A DNA stretch of 64,000 nt from CBDIDH01 sp965277595 (GCA_965277595.1 CBDIDH010000001.1:1302001-1366000); one strand, 5' to 3'; numbered from the stretch's first letter, positions 33,422 through 43,517 are shown. The notes: a model not told the origin generated them from the sequence alone. Translations and numbers: made by a program.

Positions 33422-35446
33422 TTACATGTAATAGTCGAAATCGCGCTCGGACTTGACCTTGCGGCGAACCCGGAAGACATGAGCGGGGGAGGCGAACGGG
33501 TCAATCTTGACGAAGTTCGTCTCGCCGTGCCAGAGGTAGCGGGCATCGCTCAAAAGGTCGTGAACCTGATAGGCGGATTCCGGTCCCTCGCCCAGTCCAA
33601 GCTCGCCGATCGGCAGGCGAACCCAGGCCGATTGCGTGTTATACGGATCAAGGTTCACCACGACGAGAATGATGTTCGAGCGGTCGGCGGTCGTCTTGGT
33701 GTAGCAGATAACCTGATCGTTGTCGGTGAACTGGAACCGGAGCGATCGGTTGTCGTGGAGCGCGGGGTTCTCGCGGCGAATCTCGTTGACCCGGGTGATG
33801 TACTCGCGGAGATTCCCTGGGCTGTCGAGGTTCCAGTGCCGGACCTGATATTTCTCCGAGTCGAGATACTCTTCCGAACCGTGCCGGACGGCCTGGCCGA
33901 CGCAAAGCTCAAACGTCGGCCCATAAATCCCGTAGGTGGCTCCCAGGGTCGCGGCCAGCACGAGCCGGGCCATGAACGCGGGCCGACCGCCATATTGAAG
34001 ATATTCGTGAAGAATATCCGGCGTGTTGGCGAAGAGGTTCGGGCGCATGTACTCGACGACTTCGGTCTGGTTCAACTCCGTGAAGTATTCGGTCAGACCA
34101 TGCTTGTTATTCCGCCATGTGAAATAGCTATACGACTGCGAATAACCCCCCTTGGCCAGGCGCTGCATGAGCTTCGGGCGGGTGAACGCCTCGGCGAGAA
34201 AAATCGCGTCGGAGTAGCGGTTCCAGACTTCGGGGATGACCCAGTCCCAGAATGGGAATGGTTTCGTATGGGGATTATCGACCCGGAAGATGCTCACACC
34301 GTGGCCGATCCAGAAGAGAAAGACGTCGCGAAGCGCCGCGTAGAGGTTCTTCCAATCGTCGCATTCGAAGTCGATCGGATAAATATCCTGGTACTTCTTG
34401 GGGGGATTCTCGGCATACTTGATCGTGCCGTCGGGCCGGTGCCGGAACCACTGAGGATGCTCGCGGACCCAAGGGTGATCGGGCGAGCATTGAAAGGCGA
34501 TGTCGAGCGCCAGCTCGATTCCCAGGTTCTTCGCCGAGGCGACCAGATGATCGAAATCGGCGAGCGTGCCGAGTTCGGCATGAATCGCCGTATGCCCCCC
34601 TTCGGCCGAGCCGATCGCCCAGGGACTGCCGGGGTCGCCGGCACCAGGCGTCAGCGAGTTGTTCGGCCCCTTGCGAAAGGCAAGGCCGATCGGATGAATC
34701 GGCGGCAGATACAGCACGTCGAAACCCATCCGGGCGACATAAGGAAGACGAGCCTCGGTGTCCTTGAACGTGCCGTGGCGGCCAGGTTCGGTTGAGGCCG
34801 ACCTGGGGAACATCTCGTACCAGGCGCCATAACGCGCGCGGACCCGCTCGGCCATCACGCCGAGGGTTTTCTCATAGGTCGCCGCGGCGGAGAGATCGGG
34901 GTAAAGCTCGATCCGGTCGGCAAGCTCGGGGTCAAGCGAGGCGGCGACTCGTTCGGCCTGGTCGGCGGTTCCGGCCATGAGCGCGGCGCGGTCAAAGAGC
35001 CAGTCGGCGTCGCGCCCCGCGCGTCGACCGGCGGCCCGAACGTGCTCGGCGCCTTCGAGGAGTTCGCTGGCGACGTCCTGCCCGGCCTCGAACCGCTTGC
35101 CCAGGTCGCGACGCCACGACCCGAAGGCATCGACCCAGGCCGTGATCGTATATTCGTAACGCCCTTGCTCGACGACGACGAATTTCCCGGTCCAGCGATC
35201 GTTGCCCAGGTCGGTCATCGGCGCGCCTGGCCCGACCGGTTCATTGGCCTTGCGATGAAAGATCACCGCGCGGATCAGGTCGTGGCCCTCGGCGAAGATA
35301 TCGGCGGTGACGACCACCTCTTCGCCGACGACGCGCTTGATCGGGAACCGTCCGCCGTCAATCTCCGGCCTGACCCCTTCAATAATGACGCGGGAGGGGG
35401 CTTTACCCCCTCCCGGACTCGACTGCGGACGCCCTGAGGCCGGCAT
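33422..35446 (-). CDS. glgE: Alpha-1,4-glucan:maltose-1-phosphate maltosyltransferase
   Basis: 674 aa, normal for GlgE. Start at 35446 with GAGGGT six bases upstream. It has the N-terminal beta-domain, the long helical insert (HVRAAGRRAGRDADWLFDRA), and a GH13_3 barrel: MGFDVLYLPPIHPIG, IELALDIAFQCSPDHPW, nucleophile Asp in IFRVDNPHTKPFPFWDW, Glu in FLAEAFTRPKLM, and the GlgE-specific GGYSQSYSYFTWRN. It transfers maltosyl units from maltose-1-phosphate to alpha-glucan. It lies 81 bases after the treS-maltokinase fusion, which makes its substrate. Confidence 0.96.
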   Translation of the reverse strand: MPASGRPQSSPGGGKAPSRVIIEGVRPEIDGGRFPIKRVVGEEVVVTADIFAEGHDLIRAVIFHRKANEPVGPGAPMTDLGNDRWTGKFVVVEQGRYEYTITAWVDAFGSWRRDLGKRFEAGQDVASELLEGAEHVRAAGRRAGRDADWLFDRAALMAGTADQAERVAASLDPELADRIELYPDLSAAATYEKTLGVMAERVRARYGAWYEMFPRSASTEPGRHGTFKDTEARLPYVARMGFDVLYLPPIHPIGLAFRKGPNNSLTPGAGDPGSPWAIGSAEGGHTAIHAELGTLADFDHLVASAKNLGIELALDIAFQCSPDHPWVREHPQWFRHRPDGTIKYAENPPKKYQDIYPIDFECDDWKNLYAALRDVFLFWIGHGVSIFRVDNPHTKPFPFWDWVIPEVWNRYSDAIFLAEAFTRPKLMQRLAKGGYSQSYSYFTWRNNKHGLTEYFTELNQTEVVEYMRPNLFANTPDILHEYLQYGGRPAFMARLVLAATLGATYGIYGPTFELCVGQAVRHGSEEYLDSEKYQVRHWNLDSPGNLREYITRVNEIRRENPALHDNRSLRFQFTDNDQVICYTKTTADRSNIILVVVNLDPYNTQSAWVRLPIGELGLGEGPESAYQVHDLLSDARYLWHGETNFVKIDPFASPAHVFRVRRKVKSERDFDYYM

Positions 35447-35527
35447 GTGAGACCCTCGTTGTCGCGGCTCAATTCCCAGACGACGGTGACACCCCGTCGC
35501 GATCGAACGGACACCGCCTTCGGAATT

Positions 35528-38500
35528 TCAGGACCCGATCGAACCGGAAGGGTCGACCCCGCCAACTCCCTCGATCACCTTCGATTCGGTCGGATGAATG
35601 AGTTGCAAGATTCCCAGGAGCGGAATCCGAACCCAGTCAGGACGGTAATTCAATTCGTAGCGTAGCTCGAAAATCAGTTTTTCCAGCATGAAAAAGTCCA
35701 GCAACCGGCAAAGGGTCGCCGGTTCCTCGGGCAAGAGCGATCCCGACGCCGCCGTCTGGCGATAGGCGCGAAGGAACATGGCCGAGGTCCAGGTCCTCCA
35801 GATCTTCGCCCAGGGCTCTAGCCTCTCGAAGTTTTCTCGGCCGCCGAGCGTGGCCGTCAAAAGCTCGCTATACGCCGCGTAGTCAAACGACCGGAGCATT
35901 CCGGCGACATCCTTCAGGGGAGACTGCTTCTGCCTTCGCTCGGCCAGGGTTCGCCCCGGCTCCCCTTCGAAGTCGAGGATCACGAAGTCATTTTCTTGCC
36001 AGAGCACCTGGCCAAGATGGTAGTCGCCGTGACACCGGATTTTCACGAGGTTTCCTTCCGATGTCCCGACGTCGCCGACGCGTTCGACGAGCGCACGGCC
36101 TCCCGCGAGAACCTGTCGGGCGAGCGCGGCGATCGGTTCGTCAAGGCTATCGAGCTTCTCGCCGAGCGTCTCGAAGATCTTTTCCGATTGCTCGCGGAGC
36201 CGCGCGGCATAACCGCTCAGTTCGTCGCGGGTCAAGGGCTCGGGAGCAAAGGCCGGGTCGCTTAAATCGGTGGCGAGAGCCAGGTGCATCTCGGCTGTTC
36301 TTCGGCCGAGGACTTCCGCCGATCGAAGCGCTGTGCCGACGACCTCGAAGACATCGACCGGCGGCTCGGTCTGGCTAAGTTCGAACAGATGGCAGCTCGG
36401 CGTTTCAATCCCGCCAAGCCGATGCGTCTCGCTGGCGACCTGCTCGAAGTAGCGGCCGAGAACGCCGAGGAGCCATTCCCAGCCTTGCCCCTGGTTCGGC
36501 ACGAGTTCCTGAAGAATAGCGAGCGTCCCCGGCTCACCTCGGGTCTTGCGATACTCGATCGCCCCGGCCGTTTTGGGAGAGCGAGTGAACGACGTCTTCT
36601 CGGTCAGGAAGCGGCCAATCTCGAAGTCGGGATTGATGCCCGGATCGAGCCTTCGAAAAAGCTTTAAGAGCAGGCGATCGCCGAAAAAGAGGGTCGTGTT
36701 GCTCTGCTCGGCTGATCCGCGGCGGATCGGCCCAGTTGTGCCATCCCCGAGAAGCGCTGGAAGGGCCGAGGTGGCGACCCCTTTGATCCGCCCTGTTGAC
36801 GTCTTCTGATCGCCTTCACGGATGATCAGATCAAGCAGGCGTTCACAAAAGGTATCGTTCACCGTGGAATCATATAGCAGGCCCTCGCCATCCGTGCTTT
36901 TCAGGCGGGCGATTACCGCCTTGGGAGAGGCTTGCCGGATCGCCTCAGCCTCGGCGCCTACGGCGACGGCCATCGGCACCAGGTAGATGTCATACTGGCC
37001 GTCGCTCGCATAGGCGCGGACGCTCACGAGGTAGGCGGGGGTCGGGTCGTCGACAACCGCGGTCCAGTCGCGAATGCTCAGGGTTTCCAGAGTCCGCGCC
37101 TTTGATCCAAACCATCGCTGGGCTTGCATGTAGTCGGGCAAGACCTTCCGTTCCAGAACGGCCCGGTACTTCCCTTCCATCAGCGTTTCCCAACCGCTGG
37201 AAAGCGTCAGAAGCGGCAATTCTCCGGTGTTCAGGACCGGCGTGACCTCGGTTGACTTCATCGCGGCGCGCGGAGCGCCGTCGATCTGGTAGGCGGACGG
37301 CGTCTTTTCGAGCTGGAACCAGAGGAAGGCCGTCGGCCCGACCGTGAGCGGATAACTCGACTCCGTGATGACCGGAAATTTGACCCGTCCAAAAAGCTCC
37401 ACGGGCGTGTAACCGCGATAGGCCGAAAGGTCCAGTTCGACCGGCTGGACGAACCGCGAGAGGTTGGCGACGCAGAGAATTAACTCGTCTTCAAAGGCGC
37501 GAAGGTACACGAGCACTTTCCGATTGCTCGGGCTGAGGAACTCGATCGTTCCTCGGCCAAAAGCCTTGTAGCGCTTGCGCAACGAGATGATGCGCTTCAT
37601 CCAGTTCAAGAGCGACGAGGCCTCGCGCTGCTGGGCCTCGACGTTGATCGCGGTGTAGCCGTAAACCGCGTCGATGATCGGCGGCGAGTAGAGCCGGTTG
37701 AAGTCACACCGCGAGAACCCGGCGTTGCGGTCGCCGTTCCACTGCATCGGCGTCCGCACGCCGTTGCGGTCGCCGAGATAGATGTTGTCTCCCATGCCGA
37801 TCTCGTCGCCGTAGTAGATCACGGGCGTTCCAGGCATGGAAAAGAGCAGACTGTTGAGCAGTTCAATCCTGGGTCTGCTATTACCGATCAAGGGGGCGAG
37901 GCGGCGGCGAATTCCCAGGTTGATCCGCATCCGGGGGTCGGCGGCATACTCGCGATACATGTAGTCGCGTTCCTCGTCGGTGACCATCTCCAGGGTCAGC
38001 TCGTCGTGGTTCCGCAAGAAAATCGCCCACTGGCATTCGGGCGGAATATCGGGCGTCTGCCGCATGATTTCGACGATCGGGTGCCTGTCCTCGGTGCGCA
38101 AGGCCATGAAGATCCGGGGCATTAGCGGAAAGTGAAAGGCCATCTGACACTCATCGCCGTCGCCGAAATAGGGCAAAACGTCGGCTGGCCACTGGTTCGC
38201 CTCGGCCAGAAGCATCTTGTCCTGATAGTGCGCATCCATCTCGCGGCGGATCTTCTTGACGATCTCATGACTCTCGACCAGGTTCTCGCAGTTCGTTCCT
38301 TCGCGCTCGATCAGATAGGGAATGGCGTCGAGCCGCATGCCGTCGACGCCCATGTCAAACCAGAACCGCATCACCTTGTTCACGGCCCGAAGGACCAGCG
38401 GATTGTCGTAATTCAGGTCGGGCTGGTGATGAAAGAACCTGTGCCAGTAAAAGGCCTTGGCGACGGGGTCCCAGGTCCAGTTCGAGGTCTCGGTATCAGT

Positions 38501-38938
38501 GAAGATGATCCGGGCGTTGGGATACTTGGTGTTCGTGTCGCTCCAGACGTAAAAGTCGCGCTTCGTGGAACCCGCCGGCGCGTTTCTCGCGGCCTGAAAC
38601 CAGGGATGTTGATCGGACGTGTGGTTGATGACCAGTTCGATGACGACCCGGATACCCCGTTCGTGCGCCTCGCGAACGAACTGGCGGACCTGCTTGCGGG
38701 TGCCGTAACCGGAGTTCACGCCATGATAATCGGCGATATCGTACCCATCATCGCGCAGGGGTGACGGGTAAAAGGGCAAGAGCCAGATGGCCGTGACGCC
38801 CAGTTCCTGAAGGTAGTCAAGCTTTTCGATCAGGCCGCCAAAGTCCCCGAGGCCATCGTTGTTGCTGTCAAAAAATGCCTTGACGTGCAATTCGTAGAAA
38901 ATCGCGTCCTTGTACCAGAAGGGGTCGGGTGCAAACAT
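35528..38938 (-). CDS. treS: Trehalose synthase fused to maltokinase
   Basis: 1136 aa from the ATG at 38938 (MFAPDPFWYKDAIFYELHV); a TTG seven codons earlier is possible. Residues 1-560 are TreS (GH13_16): WLLPFYPSPLRDDGYD, nucleophile Asp in GVDGMRLDAIPYL, Glu in MLLAEANQWP, Asp in LRNHDELTLEM. Residues of about 600-1130 are a Mak/Pep2-type maltokinase: the N-lobe begins near YMQAQRWFGSK, and the catalytic HGDYHLGQVL and metal-binding ILDFEGEP lie near residues 969-990. The chain isomerises trehalose to maltose and phosphorylates it to maltose-1-phosphate, the GlgE donor. TreS-Mak fusions are known in many bacteria. First gene of the glucan series. Confidence 0.96.
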   Translation of the reverse strand: MFAPDPFWYKDAIFYELHVKAFFDSNNDGLGDFGGLIEKLDYLQELGVTAIWLLPFYPSPLRDDGYDIADYHGVNSGYGTRKQVRQFVREAHERGIRVVIELVINHTSDQHPWFQAARNAPAGSTKRDFYVWSDTNTKYPNARIIFTDTETSNWTWDPVAKAFYWHRFFHHQPDLNYDNPLVLRAVNKVMRFWFDMGVDGMRLDAIPYLIEREGTNCENLVESHEIVKKIRREMDAHYQDKMLLAEANQWPADVLPYFGDGDECQMAFHFPLMPRIFMALRTEDRHPIVEIMRQTPDIPPECQWAIFLRNHDELTLEMVTDEERDYMYREYAADPRMRINLGIRRRLAPLIGNSRPRIELLNSLLFSMPGTPVIYYGDEIGMGDNIYLGDRNGVRTPMQWNGDRNAGFSRCDFNRLYSPPIIDAVYGYTAINVEAQQREASSLLNWMKRIISLRKRYKAFGRGTIEFLSPSNRKVLVYLRAFEDELILCVANLSRFVQPVELDLSAYRGYTPVELFGRVKFPVITESSYPLTVGPTAFLWFQLEKTPSAYQIDGAPRAAMKSTEVTPVLNTGELPLLTLSSGWETLMEGKYRAVLERKVLPDYMQAQRWFGSKARTLETLSIRDWTAVVDDPTPAYLVSVRAYASDGQYDIYLVPMAVAVGAEAEAIRQASPKAVIARLKSTDGEGLLYDSTVNDTFCERLLDLIIREGDQKTSTGRIKGVATSALPALLGDGTTGPIRRGSAEQSNTTLFFGDRLLLKLFRRLDPGINPDFEIGRFLTEKTSFTRSPKTAGAIEYRKTRGEPGTLAILQELVPNQGQGWEWLLGVLGRYFEQVASETHRLGGIETPSCHLFELSQTEPPVDVFEVVGTALRSAEVLGRRTAEMHLALATDLSDPAFAPEPLTRDELSGYAARLREQSEKIFETLGEKLDSLDEPIAALARQVLAGGRALVERVGDVGTSEGNLVKIRCHGDYHLGQVLWQENDFVILDFEGEPGRTLAERRQKQSPLKDVAGMLRSFDYAAYSELLTATLGGRENFERLEPWAKIWRTWTSAMFLRAYRQTAASGSLLPEEPATLCRLLDFFMLEKLIFELRYELNYRPDWVRIPLLGILQLIHPTESKVIEGVGGVDPSGSIGS

Positions 38939-39269
38939 GGAGTGTGTCTCTCGCCACAATTAAATAAAAAGGGCCGGAAAACCTTGCACCGCCCGTGAAG
39001 ACCTCCGCCGATCGAGCAATTGACGTGCCGCCGCTTGATTTCGCGATTCCAGGGTACGCCGCCTCCCTCGTTCGATTAGCGTGGCGACTTATTCTGCGAA
39101 AAACCGGCGCCCGCGTCGAGACGTGGAACCGTAGCCGAGGGTTTCCGACCTTTGATATAACCTGGTGTTCCCGCGCTTGGACAGCACGTTAGCCTGACTT
39201 CAAGGCGACCCTTTTTGTGAACGTCGCGTGGACCCCTCGGGGTTCGCCAGGATAGAGGATACCCCCCCG
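38939..39269. other. 331-base divergent gap between treS and the WGR-like gene
   Basis: It must hold promoters for both genes. A TATAAC at 39156-39161 on the plus strand has no clear -35, and AT-rich TTATTTAATTG just upstream of treS on the minus strand may serve as a -10 region. No repeat or gene is seen. Confidence 0.35.
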
Positions 39270-40742
39270 ATGCGAACCTTCACGCTGGGAACCGCGGCGG
39301 ATGATCGCACGATCGTGACGATCGAGCGCCAGGGTTCTCTCCTCCTCATCAGCCAGATGAAGCCCGACGGCACCGCCAGGCGAGGCCGCAAGGAGTTTGC
39401 CACCGAGGACGAAGCCCGAGCCGAGGTCGACCGGATGGCCGCCGAGATGACGGCCGACGGTTACCTGGAACGCCGCCCGGCGGGCTCGAAATCTTCCCGA
39501 CCAGCCGCCACTCGTCCGAAGGCCCCCGATGAGAACCTCCTGAGTGCCCTGGCCAATGGCGATGACGTGGAAGCCGACGCGGCCTCGTCTCCCGTTCTCG
39601 CTCGCCGAGGCGGTCCGGCGACCACAGACGTTGCGGCGCCGAAGCCGAAAACGAAGAAGAAAAAGAAGGCGAAAGGAAAAGGAAAGACCGCGAGCGAAGA
39701 CGGTCTCGATAAACGCGTGATCGCCGCCGTGGTTGCGTTCGGCCTCGCCCTGGTTTGCGGAATCGGGTACGTCGCTTATGACGCCTTGCTCAAGCCGCCG
39801 ACGATCGTCGGCACCTGGGCCGGTTCGATGCTCGATTTCGAGATCGGCAAGCCGATGGTCCACACCCAGTACCGCCTCGTCCTCGACGACAAAAAACGCG
39901 CGGCGCTGACCCTCCAGGAAAAGTTCACGTCAACCGGCACCTACGCGGTCAAAGGCGATCACCTCAGCCTCGTGCTCAAGGACGAAGGCTCGACCGGTTC
40001 GTCGGACGACGCCGTTGCCGGCGACGACGGCAATGACAATGAGCCCGCCACGCCCGCCGAGCGGCAATATCGGTTCGTTCTCCATCGGTCGACGCTCGAC
40101 CTCTTCGATCCCGGGTCCGGCAAGAAGGTCGTTCAATTGATCCGCTTCCGCGAACCCCCGGTCGTCGGTGGTGGCGGGGTGAAGCCGCCCGAAACTCCGA
40201 AAACGGTCGCCGCTGGCGAGATCGACAAGGATGCCGACGCCCGGCTCGCCTCGGTTGAGTTTGCTCCGACGGATGGTGCCTTCCGGCTCAAACACCCGCC
40301 TGGCTGGGCGTCGAAGACCGGGAGTCGACCCGATAACTCCTATTCGTGGGTCAAGTTGACGAAGGGATCGGCGAAGATCGAGGTTTACGCCGACGTCCAG
40401 GGTTCGCTCATCTCCGGGTCCGACTCGGCCCAGCAACACGAGGAAGGGAGCGAGCTGGCCCCCGTTCACGTTGCCCACGAGGCGTATCGGCGAACCGCGT
40501 CCGAGGAATTCAGCGACTACAAGGAAAGTGCTCCCAGCCTCTTCAAGGGCTCGGGTCTTGGCGAAGGCCGGATTGCCTCATTCACGGCCTCGGGCGGCCT
40601 CTTCGGCTCAAAACTGCGAGGGTATCGCGTCACCCTTTTGACCAAGAATCGCCGCGTCTCGATTCTCTGTTCGTGTCCCTCGGCCGACTTCAAGGCGATG
40701 GAGCCCACCTTCCTCGCCGTCTGCCGGAGTGTCTCGTATTGA
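39270..40742 (+). CDS. Membrane protein with N-terminal WGR-like domain
   Basis: 490 aa from the ATG at 39270 (the frame opens at a GTG at 39228). Residues 1-68 resemble a WGR domain: a strand pair (IVTIERQGSLLLISQ), then KEFATEDEARAEVDRMAAEMTADGYLE, close to the WGR ending with its KxFxxxEEA and KGYxE pattern. A linker with a Lys-rich block (KPKTKKKKKAKGKGK, near 130-145) leads to one membrane span (about 149-170). The rest, outside, holds two beta-rich regions: one with IVGTWAGSMLDFE, lipocalin-like, and a C-terminal region like PsbP/DUF1795-type stress proteins (FRLKHPPGWASK). The function is unknown; the Lys block may face nucleic acid or phospholipid. Confidence 0.65.
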   Translation: MRTFTLGTAADDRTIVTIERQGSLLLISQMKPDGTARRGRKEFATEDEARAEVDRMAAEMTADGYLERRPAGSKSSRPAATRPKAPDENLLSALANGDDVEADAASSPVLARRGGPATTDVAAPKPKTKKKKKAKGKGKTASEDGLDKRVIAAVVAFGLALVCGIGYVAYDALLKPPTIVGTWAGSMLDFEIGKPMVHTQYRLVLDDKKRAALTLQEKFTSTGTYAVKGDHLSLVLKDEGSTGSSDDAVAGDDGNDNEPATPAERQYRFVLHRSTLDLFDPGSGKKVVQLIRFREPPVVGGGGVKPPETPKTVAAGEIDKDADARLASVEFAPTDGAFRLKHPPGWASKTGSRPDNSYSWVKLTKGSAKIEVYADVQGSLISGSDSAQQHEEGSELAPVHVAHEAYRRTASEEFSDYKESAPSLFKGSGLGEGRIASFTASGGLFGSKLRGYRVTLLTKNRRVSILCSCPSADFKAMEPTFLAVCRSVSY

Positions 40743-40748
40743 AATGAC

Positions 40749-40816
40749 CAAAGACCGATGACCGATGGAGAAGAACCGGAGATTCTCGGTCATCGTCCCT
40801 CGGTCATCGGTCCTTG
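40749..40816. repeat. Palindromic repeat, TGACC family, between convergent genes
   Basis: Perfect 13-bp arms, GACCGATGACCGA (40753-40765) and its complement (40800-40812), plus further pairing CAA/TTG outside and a second half-site TCGGTCATCG at 40787-40796. It fills nearly the whole 78-base gap between two converging stops (40742 and 40821), a natural place for a bidirectional terminator. Confidence 0.75.
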
Positions 40817-40820
40817 TCTC

Positions 40821-43517
40821 TCAACCCCCAGCAGACCGGCGTTGGCCTTGCTGGCGGATCAGATCGGCGACAAGCGCGGTCCAGCCGGTTTGATGACTCG
40901 CGCCAAGCCCAGCGCCGTCGTCGCCGTGGAAGTATTCAAAGAAAGGGATGTGATCGCGCCAGTGCGGATCAGTCTGAAAAAGGGCGTTGTTGCCCAGAAC
41001 GGGCCGTCGGTTTTTTTGATGTTTGTCCGCGAGGAAGAGGCTGATTAAACGCTCGGAAAGAGCATCGGCGACGACATCGAGCGTGACGACCCGCCCCGAG
41101 CCCGTGGGGTATTCGACGGTCAAATTCGCGCCGAAGTAGTTGTGATATTCGCGGAGGGCCTCGATCATGAGGTAGTTCAAGGGGAACCAGACCGGCCCCC
41201 GCCAGTTCGAGTTGCCGCCGTAGATCGGTGTCGTCGATTCGGCCGGCTCATATTCGACCCGGCAGTCGTTGAACTGATACGGATGCTCGGCATGCTCCTT
41301 CGAGAGCGACCGAAGGCCGTGATCGGAGAGAAATTTGGCGGTGTCGAGCATTCGCGGCAAGACGCGCCGGAGCTTCGCGTCGTCGGCGATCATCAAGATC
41401 CGCCGACCCCCCGAGCCGGGGTTGACCATCGGCTCGACATAGCCCGAGAGCGTCGGCCGGTACTTCAAGAACCAGTCGGCCCGGCGCTTGAAGTGATGAA
41501 GTCGGTTCAAGACCTCTGGACCGACCGTCGCGACCGCGAAGAGCGGGATCAGGCCGACGAACGAGCGGACCTTGAGGTGATGGACGCCCCCTCCTGGCTC
41601 TCGAACCGCGTCGTAATAAAAGCCGTCTTCCTCGTCCCAGAGCCCGACCCGGCCGTTGATGCCGTTGATCGCGTGCGAGATCGCCAGGAAGTGCTCGAAA
41701 AACTTCGTCGCCAGTGCCTCGAAAACCGGCCGCTCCATCGCGAGTTCCTGCGCGATCGAGAGCATGTTCAGGCAATAAAAGCCCATCCAGGCCGTGCCGT
41801 CCGCCTGTTCGAGGTGCCCGCCGCCGCGGAGTTCCGGCGGTCGGCTGCGATCAAAGACGCCGATGTTGTCGAGCCCGAGAAAGCCCCCTTGAAAGGCGTT
41901 GCGCCCGGTCGCGTCCTTGCGGTTGACCCACCAGGTAAAGTTGAGCAAAAGCTTATGAAAGACCTCTTCGAGAAAGTCGAGGTCCCCCTTGCCCGTTAAT
42001 GCGCGTTCGGCCTCGAAAACCTTGCGCGCTGCCCAGGCGTGGACGGGCGGGTTGACGTCACCCAGGTCCCACTCATACGCGGGAAGCTGGCCGTTCGGGT
42101 GCATGTACCATTCGCGGAGCAAGAGCACGAGTTGCCGCTTCGACCATTCCGGGTCAACCATCGCCAGCGGAACGGTGTGAAAGGCGGTGTCCCATGCGGC
42201 GAACCAGGGATATTCCCACTTGTCGGGAACACTCAAAACGTCCAGGTTGTAAATGTGTCCCCAGTCGGCGTTGCGCCCGATCTTGCGGTCTTCTGGAGGT
42301 TTGGGGCCGGCCGGATCGCCGTCGAGCCAGAGGTCGACGCTGTAGTGATAGAACTGCTTCGACCAGAGCAGGCCCGCAAGAGCCTGGCGCTGGACCGATC
42401 GCTCGTCGGCGGTCAGGCCCGGACCTTGCACCGAGGCGTGAAAGTCGTCGGCCTCGGCCAGACGCTGGGCGAAGATCGCCTCGAAATCGCCGAAGGGATT
42501 CTCGATCGCCTGATCCGTAAACCGAAAACGGACCGTCATCGTCTGACCCGGCCCGACCATCTCCTGAGAATGCGCGGCGGCCTTCGTGCCCGTCTGCTTC
42601 GGGTTCACTCGATCGTTCCGGCCGTTCACCACCGCCGCGTTGATCCCATCCTTCACATACGGCCCGGCGTTCGAGCCCTGAAAGAGCAACTCGTTATTGG
42701 TGTCGTTCTCGGTAAAGAGCAGGGCAGGGGCCTGCCCCGCCGCTTCCGCTTCCGCATACCACCAGCGCTCGCCGAGATGCCTCGCCTTCGCCCGGATGGC
42801 CGACCCACCGTTGACGGCTTCCAGCGTCGGCCGTTCGGGGTTATGGCCCCACGACCACGTGTTTCGAAACCAAAGATGCGGCAGAATATGCAAGGGAGCC
42901 GCCTCGGGACCCCGATTCACGGCCGAGATCCGACAGAGCAGGTCGTCTTCGCCCCCCTTGGCGTATTCAATGAAGACATCGAAATATCGATGTTCTTGAA
43001 ACTCAGGCGTGAGTGCATCGTACAGCTCAAATTCGCCGACGTCGCGTCCCCGGCGCTGGTTTTCTTCCTTCAGGCGCGCATAGGGAAACTCCGCCTGAGG
43101 ATATTTGTAGAGCATCTTCATGTAGGAATGCGTCGGCGTGGCGTCAAGGTAAAAGTAATATTCCTTGACGTCCTCGCCGTGGTTCCCTTCGGGACCGGCC
43201 AGGCCGAAGAGGCGTTCCTTGAGGATCGGGTCGCGGCCGTTCCAGAGGGAGACACCCAGGCAGAGGTTCTGGAACCGGTTGCAGAAGCCGGCCAGGCCGT
43301 CTTCATTCCAGCGATAGGCGCGGGCGTGGGCGTGTTCGAACGGGAAGTCCGACCAGGCGTTGCCGAAGGCGCTGTAGTCTTCGCGAACGGTGCCCCAGGC
43401 GCGATCGCTGACGTAGGGCCCCCAGCGTTTCCAGTCGGCCCGGCGTGCCTCGCTGTCGGCCATGCGGCGGTGTTCGGCGGTCCCGGTGCCGGCGGCTGGC
43501 CGCTGAGACGCACTCAT
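40821..43517 (-). CDS. GH63/MGH1-like glycosidase
   Basis: About 898 aa from the ATG at 43517, which overlaps the SDR stop in ATGA; the longer frame to 43811 is a shadow of the SDR gene. An N-terminal beta-sandwich (GVSLWNGRDPILKERLFGLAGPEGNHGED) precedes an (alpha/alpha)6 barrel with WEYPWFAAWDTAFHTVPLAMVDPEW, GQLPAYEWDLGDVNPPVHAWAA and, near the end, IYGGNSNWRGPVWFPLNYLMIEAL, typical of GH63-like enzymes. Relatives hydrolyse alpha-glucosides, including glucosylglycerate or mannosylglycerate. Being close to the trehalose/GlgE genes, it probably acts on an alpha-glucoside or compatible solute. No signal peptide. Confidence 0.85.
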   Translation of the reverse strand: MSASQRPAAGTGTAEHRRMADSEARRADWKRWGPYVSDRAWGTVREDYSAFGNAWSDFPFEHAHARAYRWNEDGLAGFCNRFQNLCLGVSLWNGRDPILKERLFGLAGPEGNHGEDVKEYYFYLDATPTHSYMKMLYKYPQAEFPYARLKEENQRRGRDVGEFELYDALTPEFQEHRYFDVFIEYAKGGEDDLLCRISAVNRGPEAAPLHILPHLWFRNTWSWGHNPERPTLEAVNGGSAIRAKARHLGERWWYAEAEAAGQAPALLFTENDTNNELLFQGSNAGPYVKDGINAAVVNGRNDRVNPKQTGTKAAAHSQEMVGPGQTMTVRFRFTDQAIENPFGDFEAIFAQRLAEADDFHASVQGPGLTADERSVQRQALAGLLWSKQFYHYSVDLWLDGDPAGPKPPEDRKIGRNADWGHIYNLDVLSVPDKWEYPWFAAWDTAFHTVPLAMVDPEWSKRQLVLLLREWYMHPNGQLPAYEWDLGDVNPPVHAWAARKVFEAERALTGKGDLDFLEEVFHKLLLNFTWWVNRKDATGRNAFQGGFLGLDNIGVFDRSRPPELRGGGHLEQADGTAWMGFYCLNMLSIAQELAMERPVFEALATKFFEHFLAISHAINGINGRVGLWDEEDGFYYDAVREPGGGVHHLKVRSFVGLIPLFAVATVGPEVLNRLHHFKRRADWFLKYRPTLSGYVEPMVNPGSGGRRILMIADDAKLRRVLPRMLDTAKFLSDHGLRSLSKEHAEHPYQFNDCRVEYEPAESTTPIYGGNSNWRGPVWFPLNYLMIEALREYHNYFGANLTVEYPTGSGRVVTLDVVADALSERLISLFLADKHQKNRRPVLGNNALFQTDPHWRDHIPFFEYFHGDDGAGLGASHQTGWTALVADLIRQQGQRRSAGG

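Noticed and set aside
33479..34795. 438-codon plus-strand frame inside glgE
   Set aside because: It lies wholly opposite conserved GlgE sequence and has no family signature.
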